A stretch of DNA of 64,000 bases from Isoptericola sediminis (GCF_013085345.1 NZ_JABFAJ010000003.1:357617-421616), one strand, 5' to 3'; positions 36,101-44,370 are shown, counted from the stretch's first letter. Program-made: numbers and translations. Notes: generated from the letters alone by a model not told the origin.

Positions 36101-37613
36101 CGCCACGGGCTCCGGGCCCGAGCGGGACGACGCGCTGCGAGCCGTCGACGCGACCGTGCGCCGCGTGCTGGCGGCGGCACCGCAGGACGTCACCGTGCTG
36201 GTCACCGACATGGGCAACCCCTCGCCCACCCGGCCGGCGCTCGGCGTCGGCGTCGCCCGTACCCACACCGACGCCGCGCCGTCCTACCTCGCGTCGTCCG
36301 CCACCCGCTGGGTCGGCGTCGTGCGGCTGCTCGACCTGCCCCCGACCCTCGTGGCGAACTTCGACCTGGCGCCGCCGGCCGACTTCTCCGGCGCCCCCGT
36401 CACCCTCAGCGCGCAGCGGCCGAGCGGCACCGGCGCCACCGTGCGCGACCTGTCCTCCCTGACCGAGCGCGACCACGGCCTGCGCGAGGTCACCGGCGCC
36501 GTGACCGGGGTACCGACGTACGTCGCGCTGGTCGCCTTCGCCCTGGTGGTGCTCGTCCTGCCGCAGCTCCGGCGCCGGTCCTCGCCCCGCGCCGTCCGCG
36601 TCTGGACCCGCGCGCTGGAGTCTGTGCTCCTGGTCTGCGCCGCCATGCCCGCCGCCTCGTTCCTCATGACCACCTGGTCGTGGTGGCGGATGCCGGACCC
36701 GCAGACCGGCCTGTGGCTGGCCCTCGCCGGAGGCACGGTCCTGGTGGCCCTGGTCGGGACGCTGGCGCCGCGCCGCCCCGCCTGGGCCGGGACCGGCGTG
36801 CTGGCGACCGTGACCTTCCTCGTGCTCAGCCTGGACGCGGTGCTCGGCACGCCGCTGCACCGCGGCAGCCCGCTCGGAGCGGCGCCCACGCTCGGCGGCC
36901 GGTTCTACGGGTTCGGCAACCCGACGTACTCGGTGTACGCGGTCGCGGCGGTGCTCTGCGCCGCGGGGCTCGCGACGGTGGTGGCTCGTCGCTGGGGCCG
37001 GGTCCCCGGCGCCGTCGTCGCGGGCCTCGTGGGCCTGGTGGCGCTGGTGGTGACCGTGTGGCCGACGTTCGGCGTCGACGTCGGCGGCGGGCTGGTGCTC
37101 GTCCCGGTGTTCGCCGTGGTGGTCCTGGCCGTCCTGGGGGCGCGCCTGACCTGGCGGCGGCTGGCGCTCGCGGGAGGCGCGGGCGTGCTCCTCGTGGCCG
37201 TCATCGGCGTCCTGGACTGGCTGCGCCCGCCCGCCGAACGCTCGCACCTGGGCGCGTTCGTCCAGTCCGTCGTGGACGGCACGGCCTTCGAGACCGTCTG
37301 GCGCAAGGCGGGCTACGCCGTCGGCTCGCTGGACGGCGGCCCGCCCGCGTGGCTGTCGCTGGCCGTCCTGCTGGGTGTCGTGGCGGCGCTGTGGGCCGGC
37401 CCCCGCTTCCCCGCCCGCTGGCTGGAGCGCGCCGAGGACTCCTGGCCGTTGCTGCGCCCCGTCCTGGTGGCGCTGCTCATCGCGGGCGTGGGCGGGGCGC
37501 TGGCGAACGACTACGGCATCCGTGTCGTGACGATCATGCTGTTCCCCGCCGTGCCGCTGATCGGGCTGCTCGCGCTCCGCACCGACGATTCTCGACAGAT
37601 GTCTGTCGACTGA
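33171..37613 (+). CDS. Giant membrane protein built from two tandem alkaline-phosphatase-like/multi-span units
   Basis: A 1480-residue protein with an N-terminal signal (ending near STSAQA-like TSAQAEE). It consists of two homologous halves. Each half has an extracytoplasmic domain that starts with a metal-site-like strand (LVLVGVAGLQWTDI at about 41; VVIVGTDGLRWQDV at about 795) and RTPTLW/RTPNLW, contains W-L-S-L-S-A-G, and ends with a block of six or more membrane helices that includes ARFYGFSNSVFAVYAV or GRFYGFGNPTYSVYAV. The unit repeats at about 754 residues, so this is an in-frame internal duplication. The strand/turn pattern resembles alkaline-phosphatase-like hydrolases, but I could not name the substrate. 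GTG is 6 nt after TAGGCT (33159-33164), leaderless. Confidence 0.8.
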   Translation: MRPLVRLVVAAVALLVTAAAVVLPTSAQAEESTAPTDTPLVLVGVAGLQWTDIDAARTPNLWRLVGGGSVASVSVRTLTPTCPRDAWLSLSAGSRVVTDAAQDPREEDAGADGDGESAEEPEQPCPPLPTLPAADTPTTVQVPGWDALVAEEALASPAARPGTLGRLADTVGTCTTAVGPGAALATADRSGQVGRFLSSSDDLEAEDLTACPVTVVDLGELPDAATERTDAVSAVDAAVGRIADLLPAGGRLVVAGLADTPLGPADLQVVVDWTRPGGGATWLTSTSSRWPGVVVSGDLSATLADALLTEADPAELAAAKEDPDSRLAELRSAFTGSALERGEDRRSSVSRTVENRQYLSVLTETLPRMTPVLVGVLALGVIGVVTGLLLARRRAEGADTPRDPWRTRTALAVLTVVACLPAAATLATLARWWVWPVPVTVLCLAVGVSALAVALGAWWVRVLLPRSPWRLPTTLAAATWLVLTIDGLTGTTLQQGSLLGPAPSLGARFYGFSNSVFAVYAVAGLVLAAGLAALLRDRGAARRTQAWVAGAVGTVTVLVDGLPPFGADLGGILALVPAFAVLVLGVAGIRLTWRRALLVLLGAALVVAVIAVLDWALPPATHLGGFVDSVLDGSALSVIAGKAAGAWATVANPAGAFAAVVCAAAAWAVLDPRRARLGGLTAAYDRDPLLRRAVVAIVTVGVVGTAVNDSGVVVAMYVLLIGTPLLLAGRLEAALTPPVAPEHADRGTGRRILGVAAGVVVALQLGGAAVPAGGMAHAGDVTAGGDVLLADGEPVVIVGTDGLRWQDVSPTRTPTLWGLLRDGASAGGMTTTVTGASGDCRSAGWLSLSAGRSTVTGATEDDVWRCTDWGVTADGAGAVVDGWDDLEARQSASEFNPHPGVLGETLAAGDVCATAVGPAAALTLADGDGAVERYRTLEDALDDPEEAFACPVTVVDAGSAPYHPTGEGSDARPVPEGATGSGPERDDALRAVDATVRRVLAAAPQDVTVLVTDMGNPSPTRPALGVGVARTHTDAAPSYLASSATRWVGVVRLLDLPPTLVANFDLAPPADFSGAPVTLSAQRPSGTGATVRDLSSLTERDHGLREVTGAVTGVPTYVALVAFALVVLVLPQLRRRSSPRAVRVWTRALESVLLVCAAMPAASFLMTTWSWWRMPDPQTGLWLALAGGTVLVALVGTLAPRRPAWAGTGVLATVTFLVLSLDAVLGTPLHRGSPLGAAPTLGGRFYGFGNPTYSVYAVAAVLCAAGLATVVARRWGRVPGAVVAGLVGLVALVVTVWPTFGVDVGGGLVLVPVFAVVVLAVLGARLTWRRLALAGGAGVLLVAVIGVLDWLRPPAERSHLGAFVQSVVDGTAFETVWRKAGYAVGSLDGGPPAWLSLAVLLGVVAALWAGPRFPARWLERAEDSWPLLRPVLVALLIAGVGGALANDYGIRVVTIMLFPAVPLIGLLALRTDDSRQMSVD

Positions 37614-37627
37614 CTCACACCTTTTGG

Positions 37628-37656
37628 TTGACAGCCGCCATAAGTGGCCCTAGGTT
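37628..37656 (+). promoter_or_regulatory. Strong sigma-A-type promoter of the GSDH operon
   Basis: Consensus -35 TTGACA (37628-37633), 17-nt spacer, -10 TAGGTT (37651-37656). Best promoter match in the window. Predicted start near 37663, giving a leader of about 240 nt. Confidence 0.75.
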
Positions 37657-37662
37657 CGGGCC

Positions 37663-37818
37663 ATGGTCATTGACGACCGCGCGGCACAGGAGCCGCGCCA
37701 CCGGGCGGTCCACCCGCCCCCCGGAGCAGGCCCGACGCCGTCCCTGACGCCGTCCGCGCCGTGCCACGGCCCCCGCGACGAGCACGAGGGGAGGGCGGCG
37801 CACCACACCACGGAATGA
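37663..37818 (+). CDS. Possible leaderless upstream ORF (leader peptide)
   Basis: ATG lies 6 nt after the -10, at the predicted transcription start, and opens a 51-codon frame rich in Arg, His, Pro and Glu, with a single Cys, ending at TGA 37816-37818. The stop codon lies at the base of the hairpin at 37817-37875. I do not recognise the peptide. Its interest is regulatory: a leaderless uORF in a structured leader. Confidence 0.4.
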   Translation: MVIDDRAAQEPRHRAVHPPPGAGPTPSLTPSAPCHGPRDEHEGRAAHHTTE

Positions 37819-37875
37819 GAAACCCCGCCTGTCCGGGTCCGTCGTAGCGGCGACGGGGACATCGACGGGGCTCTC
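37817..37875 (+). promoter_or_regulatory. Structured mRNA leader upstream of the GSDH gene
   Basis: Nested complementary segments form one long hairpin: GAGA/TCTC and CCCCG/CGGGG outside, TGTCC/GGACA in the middle, CGTCG/CGACG at the tip. It lies between the uORF stop and the ribosome site (AGGAAGG at about 37889-37895). Possible attenuator or ligand-sensing element; no known riboswitch class was recognised. Confidence 0.45.
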
Positions 37876-37903
37876 ACGCACTACATCCAGGAAGGCAAGT
37901 GCG

Positions 37904-40900
37904 ATGACCCATTCTATGCGTTCACGTGCTCTCGCGGCGGTGGCGACCGCCGCGCTGGCACTGCCGATCGCAGCGGCGACGGCGTCGGCCCACGACGGCG
38001 TCGACCACGGCTCCGAGGCGGGCGCCGAGGCGGCGCTCGACTGGTCCAACTACGAGAAGATCCTGCTCACCGAGAACACCGGTGAGCCCATCGGCATGGC
38101 GGTCATGCCCGACGGGTCGGTGCTGCACACCGCCCGCGACGGCGCGATCCGGCACACCGACCCCAGCACGGGCGTCACCGCGGTGGTCAACACCGTCGAC
38201 GTCTACGCCAACTCCGAGGACGGCATGCAGGGCATCGCCCTGGCCCCCGACTTCGCCGAGTCCGGCTGGGTCTACATGTACTACGCACCCCGCGTCATGG
38301 AGGGCGAGGACTACCCCACGACGACCCCGTCGGGGTCGGCGCCCAACCAGCTGCCCGACGGTGCGGACGAGTCCTACTGGGACCGGTGGAAGGGCTACAA
38401 CCAGCTCTCGCGCGTGCAGTGGGACGCCGCGGCCGGCGCCCTGGACATGTCCACCGAGCAGAACCTGCTCCAGGTCGAGGTGCAGCGCGGGCAGTGCTGC
38501 CACGTCGGCGGTGACATCGACTTCGACGCCGAGGGCAACGTCTACTTGTCCACCGGTGACAACACCCCCGCGAGCACCCCGGGCTCCAACGGCTTCGCCC
38601 CCAACAACAACGCCCCCGGCATGAACCCCGGGTTCGACGCGCGGCGCGGCGCCGGCAGCACCAACGACCTGCGCGGTGCGATCCTGCGGATCCACCCCGA
38701 GGCGGACGGCAGCTACACGATCCCCGAGGGCAACCTCTTCCCGCCCGGGACGGAGAACACCCGGCCGGAGATCTTCGTCATGGGTCTGCGCAACCCGTTC
38801 CGGATCGACGTCGACGACGTCACCGGCGCGGTGAGCTGGGGCGACTACGGCCCCGACTCCGGCGTCGCCAGCGACGAGCGCGGCCCGATGGGCTACGTGG
38901 AGTGGCAGAGCACGACGACCGCGCTCAACGGCGGGTGGCCGTACTGCCACGGGCCGAACGCCAACTACAACGAGTGGGACTTCGAGACCGCCACGCCGGG
39001 CGACTGGTTCGACTGCGAGGCCGGTGCGGAGAACAACTCCACCTGGAACACGGGCCTCGACGTCGTGCCGCCGGCGACGGCGCCGCAGGTCTACTACGGC
39101 GACAACCCCGGCGACCAGCCGTTCGACGAGTTCGTCGAGTTCGACCCGCAGGGCGGCCAGGGCCCGATGGGCGGCCCGACCTTCGCCTTCGACCCGGAGG
39201 GTCCCGAGACCCAGTGGCCGGAGTACTGGGACGGCACGGCGTTCTTCTACGAGTTCTCCCAGGACTACATCGCCGGGCTGACCATCCCCGACCGTGACGG
39301 CCCCGTCACCCACGTCGAGCACGTGCTGCCCAACGCGGCGCTGACCGACAACGTGCAGGCCATCACCGACAGCCCGATCGACATGGAGTTCGGCCCCGAC
39401 GGCTCGCTCTACATCCTCGACTACGGCAACGGCTTCTTCCGGCAGAACCCGGAGGCGGGCCTGTACCGCGTCGACTACGCCGAGGGCAACAAGGCCCCCA
39501 CCGCGGTCATCGACGCCGACCCGATCTCCTCCTCCGAGGCCCCGCTGACGGTGACCCTCGACGGCTCGGGGTCCAGCGACCCCGAGGGCGGGGCGCTCAC
39601 CTACGAGTGGGACCTCGACGGTGACGGCACCTTCGACGAGAACGGCGAGCAGGTCACCACGACCTACGACGAGCTCGGCCAGTACACCGTGCGCCTGCGG
39701 GTCACCGACCCCGGCGGCCGCATCGGCCTGACCTCCGAGCTCGTCACGGTCGGCAACGTGGCACCCACGCTGACCGCCGACTACCCGGCCGACGGCGGCT
39801 TCTTCGCCTGGGGCGACGCCGTGCCGTACGGGTTCTCCACCTCCGACCCGGAGGACGGCGACGAGACCGTGTGCTCGAACCTGTCCTGGACGGTGGGCCT
39901 GGGTCACGACACCCACGCGCACCCCGAGGTGCTCGGCAGCGGCTGCTCCGGCGCCTGGGTCACCCCGGCCGACGCGCCGGAGCACGGCGAGACGGAGAAG
40001 CTCTACGCCGTCGTCGTGGCGAACTACACCGACCAGGGCAACGGGGACATCCCGCCGGCCCAGGACGAGGTCTCGCTGCTGCTCAACACCTTCACCCAGG
40101 AGGCCGAGCACGCCGACACCCTCTCCGGCGTGGAGGTCGTCAGCGACGACACCGCGGGCGGTCTGGCCAAGGTCGCCTCGTTCGACGCCGGTGACCACCT
40201 CGCCTGGGACCCGGTGAACTTCACCGGGATCGACGGTGTCGACGTCACCGGTGCCGGGACCGGCACCATCGAGCTCCGCTGGGGCGCGGCCGACGCCGAG
40301 CCCTTCGCCACGGCCGACCTCGACGCGGCCGGCTGGTCCACGGTGGCCGCGGACGTGACCGCGTTCCCCGAGGGCACCGGCGAGCTGTTCGTCACCTCCA
40401 CCGGCGGTGTCGAGCTCGACACCCTGGTCTTCGACGGCCCGGGCGTCAGCGACGTCACCCCGCCCGAGGCGAGCCACTCGCTCGACCCGGCCGAGCCGAC
40501 CGGCGACAACGGCTGGTACACCGGTGAGGTCGAGGTGTCGATCAACGGCACGGACGACGGCGAGGTCGCCGACGCCGAGGTCTCCGACGACGGCGGTGAG
40601 ACCTGGGAGTCCATCCGGCACCGCTGGTTCGGCATCCAGCCCGTCACGCTCGACTCCGACGGCGTGCACGAGCTGCAGTACCGCGTCATCGACAGCGGGG
40701 GGAACGTCTCCGAGGTCGGCGAGGTGACCGTGTCCATCGACACCACGGCCCCCGATGTCGCGGTGACCGGTGTGGCCGACGGTGACGAGCTCGGCTCCTC
40801 CCAGGTCCTCGACCTCGGTGCCGAGGCCACGGACACCACCTCCGGCGTCGCCTCGTGGAGCCTGGCGCTCGACGGCGAGGAGATCGAGGCCGGCGAGATC

Positions 40901-41224
40901 GAGCTGTGGACGCTCGACCTCGGCGAGCACGAGATCGTCGCGACCGCGAGCGACGAGGCCGGCAACACGACCGGGACGACGGTCGGCTTCACCGTCACCA
41001 CCTCGGCCGACGACCTCGCGGCGCACCTCGAGCGTCTCGAGGAGGCCGGCGAGCTCTCGACCGACGAGTCGGCCCGGCTCCAGGCCTTCCTGGACCAGGC
41101 CGAGCGGCACGCCGAGGCGGGCCGGGACGCCAAGGCGGCGGCCGCGTACCAGCGGTTCGCCGACGCCACCGACGAGGAGGTGCTGACCCGCGACGCCGAG
41201 GCGCTCATCGCCGAGCTCGGCTGA
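37904..41224 (+). CDS. Secreted PQQ-type glucose/sorbosone dehydrogenase with PKD, carbohydrate-binding and Ig-like domains
   Basis: A 1106-residue secreted protein. A Sec signal ends near residue 31 (ATASAHDG). The GSDH beta-propeller (about 40-530) carries GMQGIALAPDFAESGWVYMY, CCHVGGDIDFDAEGNVYLST and RNPFRIDVDDVTG. Then come a PKD domain (APTAVIDADPISSSEAPLTV to about 620), a CBM6-like jelly roll (about 725-850), one or two Ig-like domains (about 855-1030), and a short helical tail. The enzyme probably oxidises a sugar or polysaccharide-derived substrate outside the cell, with PQQ or another cofactor; a PQQ synthesis operon is not in the window. ATG has AGGAAGG. First gene of a two-gene operon. 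Confidence 0.85.
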   Translation: MTHSMRSRALAAVATAALALPIAAATASAHDGVDHGSEAGAEAALDWSNYEKILLTENTGEPIGMAVMPDGSVLHTARDGAIRHTDPSTGVTAVVNTVDVYANSEDGMQGIALAPDFAESGWVYMYYAPRVMEGEDYPTTTPSGSAPNQLPDGADESYWDRWKGYNQLSRVQWDAAAGALDMSTEQNLLQVEVQRGQCCHVGGDIDFDAEGNVYLSTGDNTPASTPGSNGFAPNNNAPGMNPGFDARRGAGSTNDLRGAILRIHPEADGSYTIPEGNLFPPGTENTRPEIFVMGLRNPFRIDVDDVTGAVSWGDYGPDSGVASDERGPMGYVEWQSTTTALNGGWPYCHGPNANYNEWDFETATPGDWFDCEAGAENNSTWNTGLDVVPPATAPQVYYGDNPGDQPFDEFVEFDPQGGQGPMGGPTFAFDPEGPETQWPEYWDGTAFFYEFSQDYIAGLTIPDRDGPVTHVEHVLPNAALTDNVQAITDSPIDMEFGPDGSLYILDYGNGFFRQNPEAGLYRVDYAEGNKAPTAVIDADPISSSEAPLTVTLDGSGSSDPEGGALTYEWDLDGDGTFDENGEQVTTTYDELGQYTVRLRVTDPGGRIGLTSELVTVGNVAPTLTADYPADGGFFAWGDAVPYGFSTSDPEDGDETVCSNLSWTVGLGHDTHAHPEVLGSGCSGAWVTPADAPEHGETEKLYAVVVANYTDQGNGDIPPAQDEVSLLLNTFTQEAEHADTLSGVEVVSDDTAGGLAKVASFDAGDHLAWDPVNFTGIDGVDVTGAGTGTIELRWGAADAEPFATADLDAAGWSTVAADVTAFPEGTGELFVTSTGGVELDTLVFDGPGVSDVTPPEASHSLDPAEPTGDNGWYTGEVEVSINGTDDGEVADAEVSDDGGETWESIRHRWFGIQPVTLDSDGVHELQYRVIDSGGNVSEVGEVTVSIDTTAPDVAVTGVADGDELGSSQVLDLGAEATDTTSGVASWSLALDGEEIEAGEIELWTLDLGEHEIVATASDEAGNTTGTTVGFTVTTSADDLAAHLERLEEAGELSTDESARLQAFLDQAERHAEAGRDAKAAAAYQRFADATDEEVLTRDAEALIAELG

Positions 41225-41241
41225 CCTGCTCGCCCGAGCAC

Positions 41242-41274
41242 GGTGGGGCGGGGCCGCGACGGTCCCGCCCCACC
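41242..41274 (+). terminator. Intercistronic hairpin in the GSDH operon
   Basis: Arms GGTGGGGCGGGGCC and GGTCCCGCCCCACC with a 5-nt loop, one G-T wobble, between the two operon genes. It could cut read-through, or protect the first message. Confidence 0.6.
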
Positions 41275-41350
41275 ACCCCGGGCGGCGGAGCAGCCGCCCG
41301 TCGATCCACCCCGTGCAGCACCGACGCTGCCCACCCGAGGAGGAACCGCA

Positions 41351-42307
41351 GTGACCACGCACAAGACCCGTCGCGTCCTCGCGACCACCACCGCCGCCGC
41401 CATGCTCACCGCCGGTCTGTTCGGCGCGGGGACCGCGAGCGCCGTCCCCGAGCACCCGCACGGCGACGATGCCCCCGGCCAGGGCCAGGGCCGGACCGTC
41501 CCGGCCGAGAAGATCTCGATCCAGCTGTTCAGCTACCTCGGCTGGACGCTCTCCGACGGCTTCGACACGGTCGTCGACGAGCTCGAGGAGATCGGGTACC
41601 GCAACGTCGAACCGTTCAGCTCCCCGGGCAGCGTCTTCTACGGCGGCAACAGCGCCGCCGAGCTCCGCGTCGAGCTCCGCGAGCGCGGGATGTCGGCGCC
41701 GACCACGCACGGCAACGTGTCCGAGGCCAGCTTCGACGCGGCACTGGAGAACGCCAAGGACCTCGGGCAGCGATACGTCGGCTCGGGCGGCTGGCCCGGT
41801 CCCGGCATCGCCCGGGACGGGTCCAGCACCTACGAGGACGTCCTCGAGACCGCGGCCGCCATGGACCGCCTCGGCGAACGGTCGGTCAAGAACGGCACCG
41901 GCAAGATCTTCGGGCACAACCACCAGTGGGAGTTCACGACCACGTTCGAGGACCCGGAGACCGGCGAGACGAAGAGCGCCTGGGAGATCCTGGTCGAGAA
42001 CACCGACCCGCGGTACGTGACCTTCCAGCTCGACACCTTCTGGGCGGCTGACGCGGGCGCCGACGTGGTCGCGCTGCTGGAGGAGCACGGCGACCGTGTC
42101 GAGCTGCTGCACATCAAGGACGGCGACCTCAACGGCGACGAGCGGGGCATCCCCGGCGACGTCGGCGAGGGCGACATGGAGTGGGGCCCGATCCTGCGGG
42201 CCGCCCACGGCAAGGTGAAGCTCTACGTCGTGGAGCGGGACGGCGCGCCGTCGACGCCGGAGTTCGCGGAGGACAGCTTCGAGTTCCTCACGAGCTTCCG
42301 CTACTGA
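41351..42307 (+). CDS. Secreted sugar phosphate isomerase/epimerase-like protein
   Basis: A 318-residue TIM-barrel protein of the xylose-isomerase-like (AP endonuclease 2) family, with a Sec signal (about 1-32, ending TASAVPE). The metal ligands of the family can be read: NVEPFSSPG, GHNHQWEF near 186 and LHIKDGDLNG near 258. Most relatives are cytosolic; here a signal peptide indicates export, as in other secreted members next to GSDH-type proteins. GTG start behind GAGGAGGAA. It lies 126 nt downstream of the GSDH gene and probably acts on the same sugar. Confidence 0.85.
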   Translation: MTTHKTRRVLATTTAAAMLTAGLFGAGTASAVPEHPHGDDAPGQGQGRTVPAEKISIQLFSYLGWTLSDGFDTVVDELEEIGYRNVEPFSSPGSVFYGGNSAAELRVELRERGMSAPTTHGNVSEASFDAALENAKDLGQRYVGSGGWPGPGIARDGSSTYEDVLETAAAMDRLGERSVKNGTGKIFGHNHQWEFTTTFEDPETGETKSAWEILVENTDPRYVTFQLDTFWAADAGADVVALLEEHGDRVELLHIKDGDLNGDERGIPGDVGEGDMEWGPILRAAHGKVKLYVVERDGAPSTPEFAEDSFEFLTSFRY

Positions 42308-42320
42308 GCACGCTATCGAC

Positions 42321-42363
42321 CACGGCGGCCCCGGTCATCCCCGCGGTGACCGGGGCCGCCGTG
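42321..42363 (+). terminator. Terminator of the GSDH operon
   Basis: Perfect 17-bp arms CACGGCGGCCCCGGTCA and complement with a 9-nt loop, 13 nt past the last stop. Confidence 0.75.
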
Positions 42364-42501
42364 CATCCGCGAGGGGGTCCCCGGGCGAACATCGGGTAGA
42401 CCACCATGACGTCAGTTGGCGTCCGAGGGGTGGGACCAGGAATCCTGGCCGACGCACGAACGTTGTGCAAAGTGGAACAAGACCATCAGCCAAGGAGAGT
42501 T

Positions 42502-42924
42502 GTGCGACGCATCCCCCGGAAGGTCGAGATCGAAGACGACGCGGGCAACGTCACGCGGTACGTCCGACACGACAACGGCCAGGGCTACGTCTCCCCCCAC
42601 GCGTCCGTCCACCCGGAGGCGCGGGTCGAGGCGGGTGCCTACGTCGAGGCCGGTGCTCGGGTCGCTGCCGGTGCCCGGATCGGTCGGTTCAGCTGGATCG
42701 ACGTCGACGCCGTCGTCGGCACCCGTGCGCGCGTGGGCCAGTGCGTCCACGTCGGACCACGCAGCGTCGTGGGTGACGACGCCCGCGTGGGCGCCTACGC
42801 CCAGCTCGGCGAGGACGCCGTCCTGGAGCCCGGAGCCGACGTCGAGGCCGACGCCGCCGTCCCCGAACGGACCGTCGTGCGCGCCGCCCGCCGGCAGCGG
42901 CACGACTTCAGCACCGCCGCCTGA
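42502..42924 (+). CDS. Hexapeptide-repeat (left-handed beta-helix) protein
   Basis: A 140-residue protein made almost wholly of hexapeptide turns: ASVHPEARVEAGAYVEAGAR and IGRFSWIDVDAVVGTRARVG and VGDDARVGAYAQLGEDAVLE are runs of the [LIV]-G-x4 pattern. Members include acyltransferases and carbonic-anhydrase-like proteins. It has no separate catalytic domain, so the function is open. GTG start behind AAGGAGA. A frame opening at 42406 would add 32 residues but lacks a ribosome site. Confidence 0.75.
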   Translation: MRRIPRKVEIEDDAGNVTRYVRHDNGQGYVSPHASVHPEARVEAGAYVEAGARVAAGARIGRFSWIDVDAVVGTRARVGQCVHVGPRSVVGDDARVGAYAQLGEDAVLEPGADVEADAAVPERTVVRAARRQRHDFSTAA

Positions 42925-43063
42925 CCTGCCGGCGGGCCTCCCCGACGTCGGGAGGCTCGACGGCCGTGCCGTCCGTCGACGGTGTCCCGCGCGCGAGCCA
43001 GGCATCCCCCCGCGATCCTGGTGGCGTGCCCGCCGTCCGGGTGGGCCCACCGAGGAGCCGGCC

Positions 43064-43657
43064 ATGGCAGTCGTCACCAGGGGCTTCGGCGGACGCCGCC
43101 CCGCGAGCGAACGTCCCGTCCCTCCCGGCCAGTACCTGACGGACGACTTCCCCGTCCTGTCGACCGGCCCCACGCCGAACGTCGACGCCCCGACCTGGGA
43201 GATGACGATCCGCACCGAGGCGGGCGTCGAGCACGGGTGGGACTGGGCGGGGCTGCAGGCCCTGCCGGCCGAGGACGTCACGGTGGACATCCACTGCGTC
43301 ACCCGGTGGTCCAAGCAGGACACGCACTGGCGGGGCGTGCCGGTCGACGCGTTGTTCACCGAGGTCGAGACCGCTGCGGAGTTCGCCGTCGCGCACTCCT
43401 TCGGCGGGTACACGACGAACGTGCCGCTCGACGACCTGCTGGACGGCCGGGCATGGGTCGTCTCCGAGTACGAGGGCGAGCCGCTCGCACCGCTGCACGG
43501 CGGCCCGGTGCGACTGCTCGTCCCCCACCTGTACCTCTGGAAGTCCGCCAAGTGGTTGCGCGGCCTGACGCTGCACCTGGACGACGAGCCGGGGTTCTGG
43601 GAGCAGCACGGCTACCACCCGTACGGCGACCCCTGGTCGGAGCAGCGGTACGCGTGA
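43064..43657 (+). CDS. Sulfite-oxidase-like molybdopterin-binding oxidoreductase
   Basis: A 197-residue molybdopterin-binding protein of the sulfite oxidase/MsrP-like superfamily. The invariant Mo ligand is Cys78 in TVDIHCVTRWS; PLDDLLDGRAWVVSEYEGEP and LYLWKSAKWLRGL follow. It has no signal peptide and no heme domain, so it is probably cytoplasmic and gets or gives electrons through the FNR-like partner next to it. ATG has GAGGAG. The three genes 43064-44651 overlap by start/stop and form one operon. Substrate unknown. Confidence 0.88.
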   Translation: MAVVTRGFGGRRPASERPVPPGQYLTDDFPVLSTGPTPNVDAPTWEMTIRTEAGVEHGWDWAGLQALPAEDVTVDIHCVTRWSKQDTHWRGVPVDALFTEVETAAEFAVAHSFGGYTTNVPLDDLLDGRAWVVSEYEGEPLAPLHGGPVRLLVPHLYLWKSAKWLRGLTLHLDDEPGFWEQHGYHPYGDPWSEQRYA

Positions 43658-44370
43658 CGGCGTGGCACACGGGCCAGGTGGTCCATACCGAACCCCTCAC
43701 GGCGAGCGCCCGGGTGCTGACCCTCGCCGTGCCCGGGTTCTCCGGTGCGGTGGCGGGCCAGCACGTGGACCTCCGGCTCACGGCACCCGACGGCTACCAG
43801 GCGGTGCGCTCCTACTCGCTGGCACGGGTCGGGGCGGACGAGGTGGTCGAGATCGCCGTCGACGAGGTGCCCGACGGGGAGGTCTCCCCCTACCTGGTGC
43901 ACGAGGCCCGCCCGGGGGACCTGATGGAGGTGCGCGGCCCGCTCGGCGGGTACTTCGTGTGGCGCCCGGGCGACGCGGGGCCGGTCCAGCTCGTCGCCGG
44001 GGGGTCCGGCATCGTGCCGTTGGCCGCGATGGCACGCGCCCGGGCGACGGTGACCACGCACGGCGCCGGGCTGTTCCGGCTGCTGGCCTCCGTACGCACG
44101 CACGCCGACGCCTTCTTCCCCGACGAGCTCGGGCAGACCGAGGGGCTGACCACCACGTGGCTGTACAGCCGGCAGGCCCCCGCGGCGTCGTCGAGGCCAC
44201 CCGGACGCCTGACGCGGTACGACGTCGAGACCTACGCGTTCGCCCCCGACGCCGGTGCGCACGTCTACGTGTGCGGGCCGACCGGGTTCGTGGAGACCGC
44301 GGCCGCGCTGCTGGTCGACGCCGGCCACGACGTGGCACGCATCCGCACCGAGCGCTTCGGAGGTGGCTGA
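43654..44370 (+). CDS. Ferredoxin-reductase-like FAD/NAD-binding oxidoreductase
   Basis: A 238-residue flavoprotein reductase of the FNR superfamily. FAD contacts: RSYSLAR near 50; phosphate/nucleotide motif GGSGIVPLAAM near 115; NAD-binding C-terminus VYVCGPTGFVETAA near 207. GTG start overlaps the preceding TGA (GTGA). It is the likely redox partner of the molybdoenzyme, using NAD(P)H. Confidence 0.88.
   Translation: MTAWHTGQVVHTEPLTASARVLTLAVPGFSGAVAGQHVDLRLTAPDGYQAVRSYSLARVGADEVVEIAVDEVPDGEVSPYLVHEARPGDLMEVRGPLGGYFVWRPGDAGPVQLVAGGSGIVPLAAMARARATVTTHGAGLFRLLASVRTHADAFFPDELGQTEGLTTTWLYSRQAPAASSRPPGRLTRYDVETYAFAPDAGAHVYVCGPTGFVETAAALLVDAGHDVARIRTERFGGG

Noticed and set aside
32169..37247. 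A 1692-codon open frame on the minus strand across dagK-like and duplicated-protein genes
   Set aside because: Low-complexity Arg/Gly/His/Gln-rich translation, fully antisense to two well-supported genes.
37817..37875. A known riboswitch class for the GSDH leader
   Set aside because: The hairpin has no consensus I could match to a described class, so only a structured leader is claimed.
37922..42208. A 1428-codon minus-strand frame across the GSDH operon
   Set aside because: Antisense artefact: Val/Gly/Arg-rich, no domain motif, covers two genes with signal peptides and ribosome sites.
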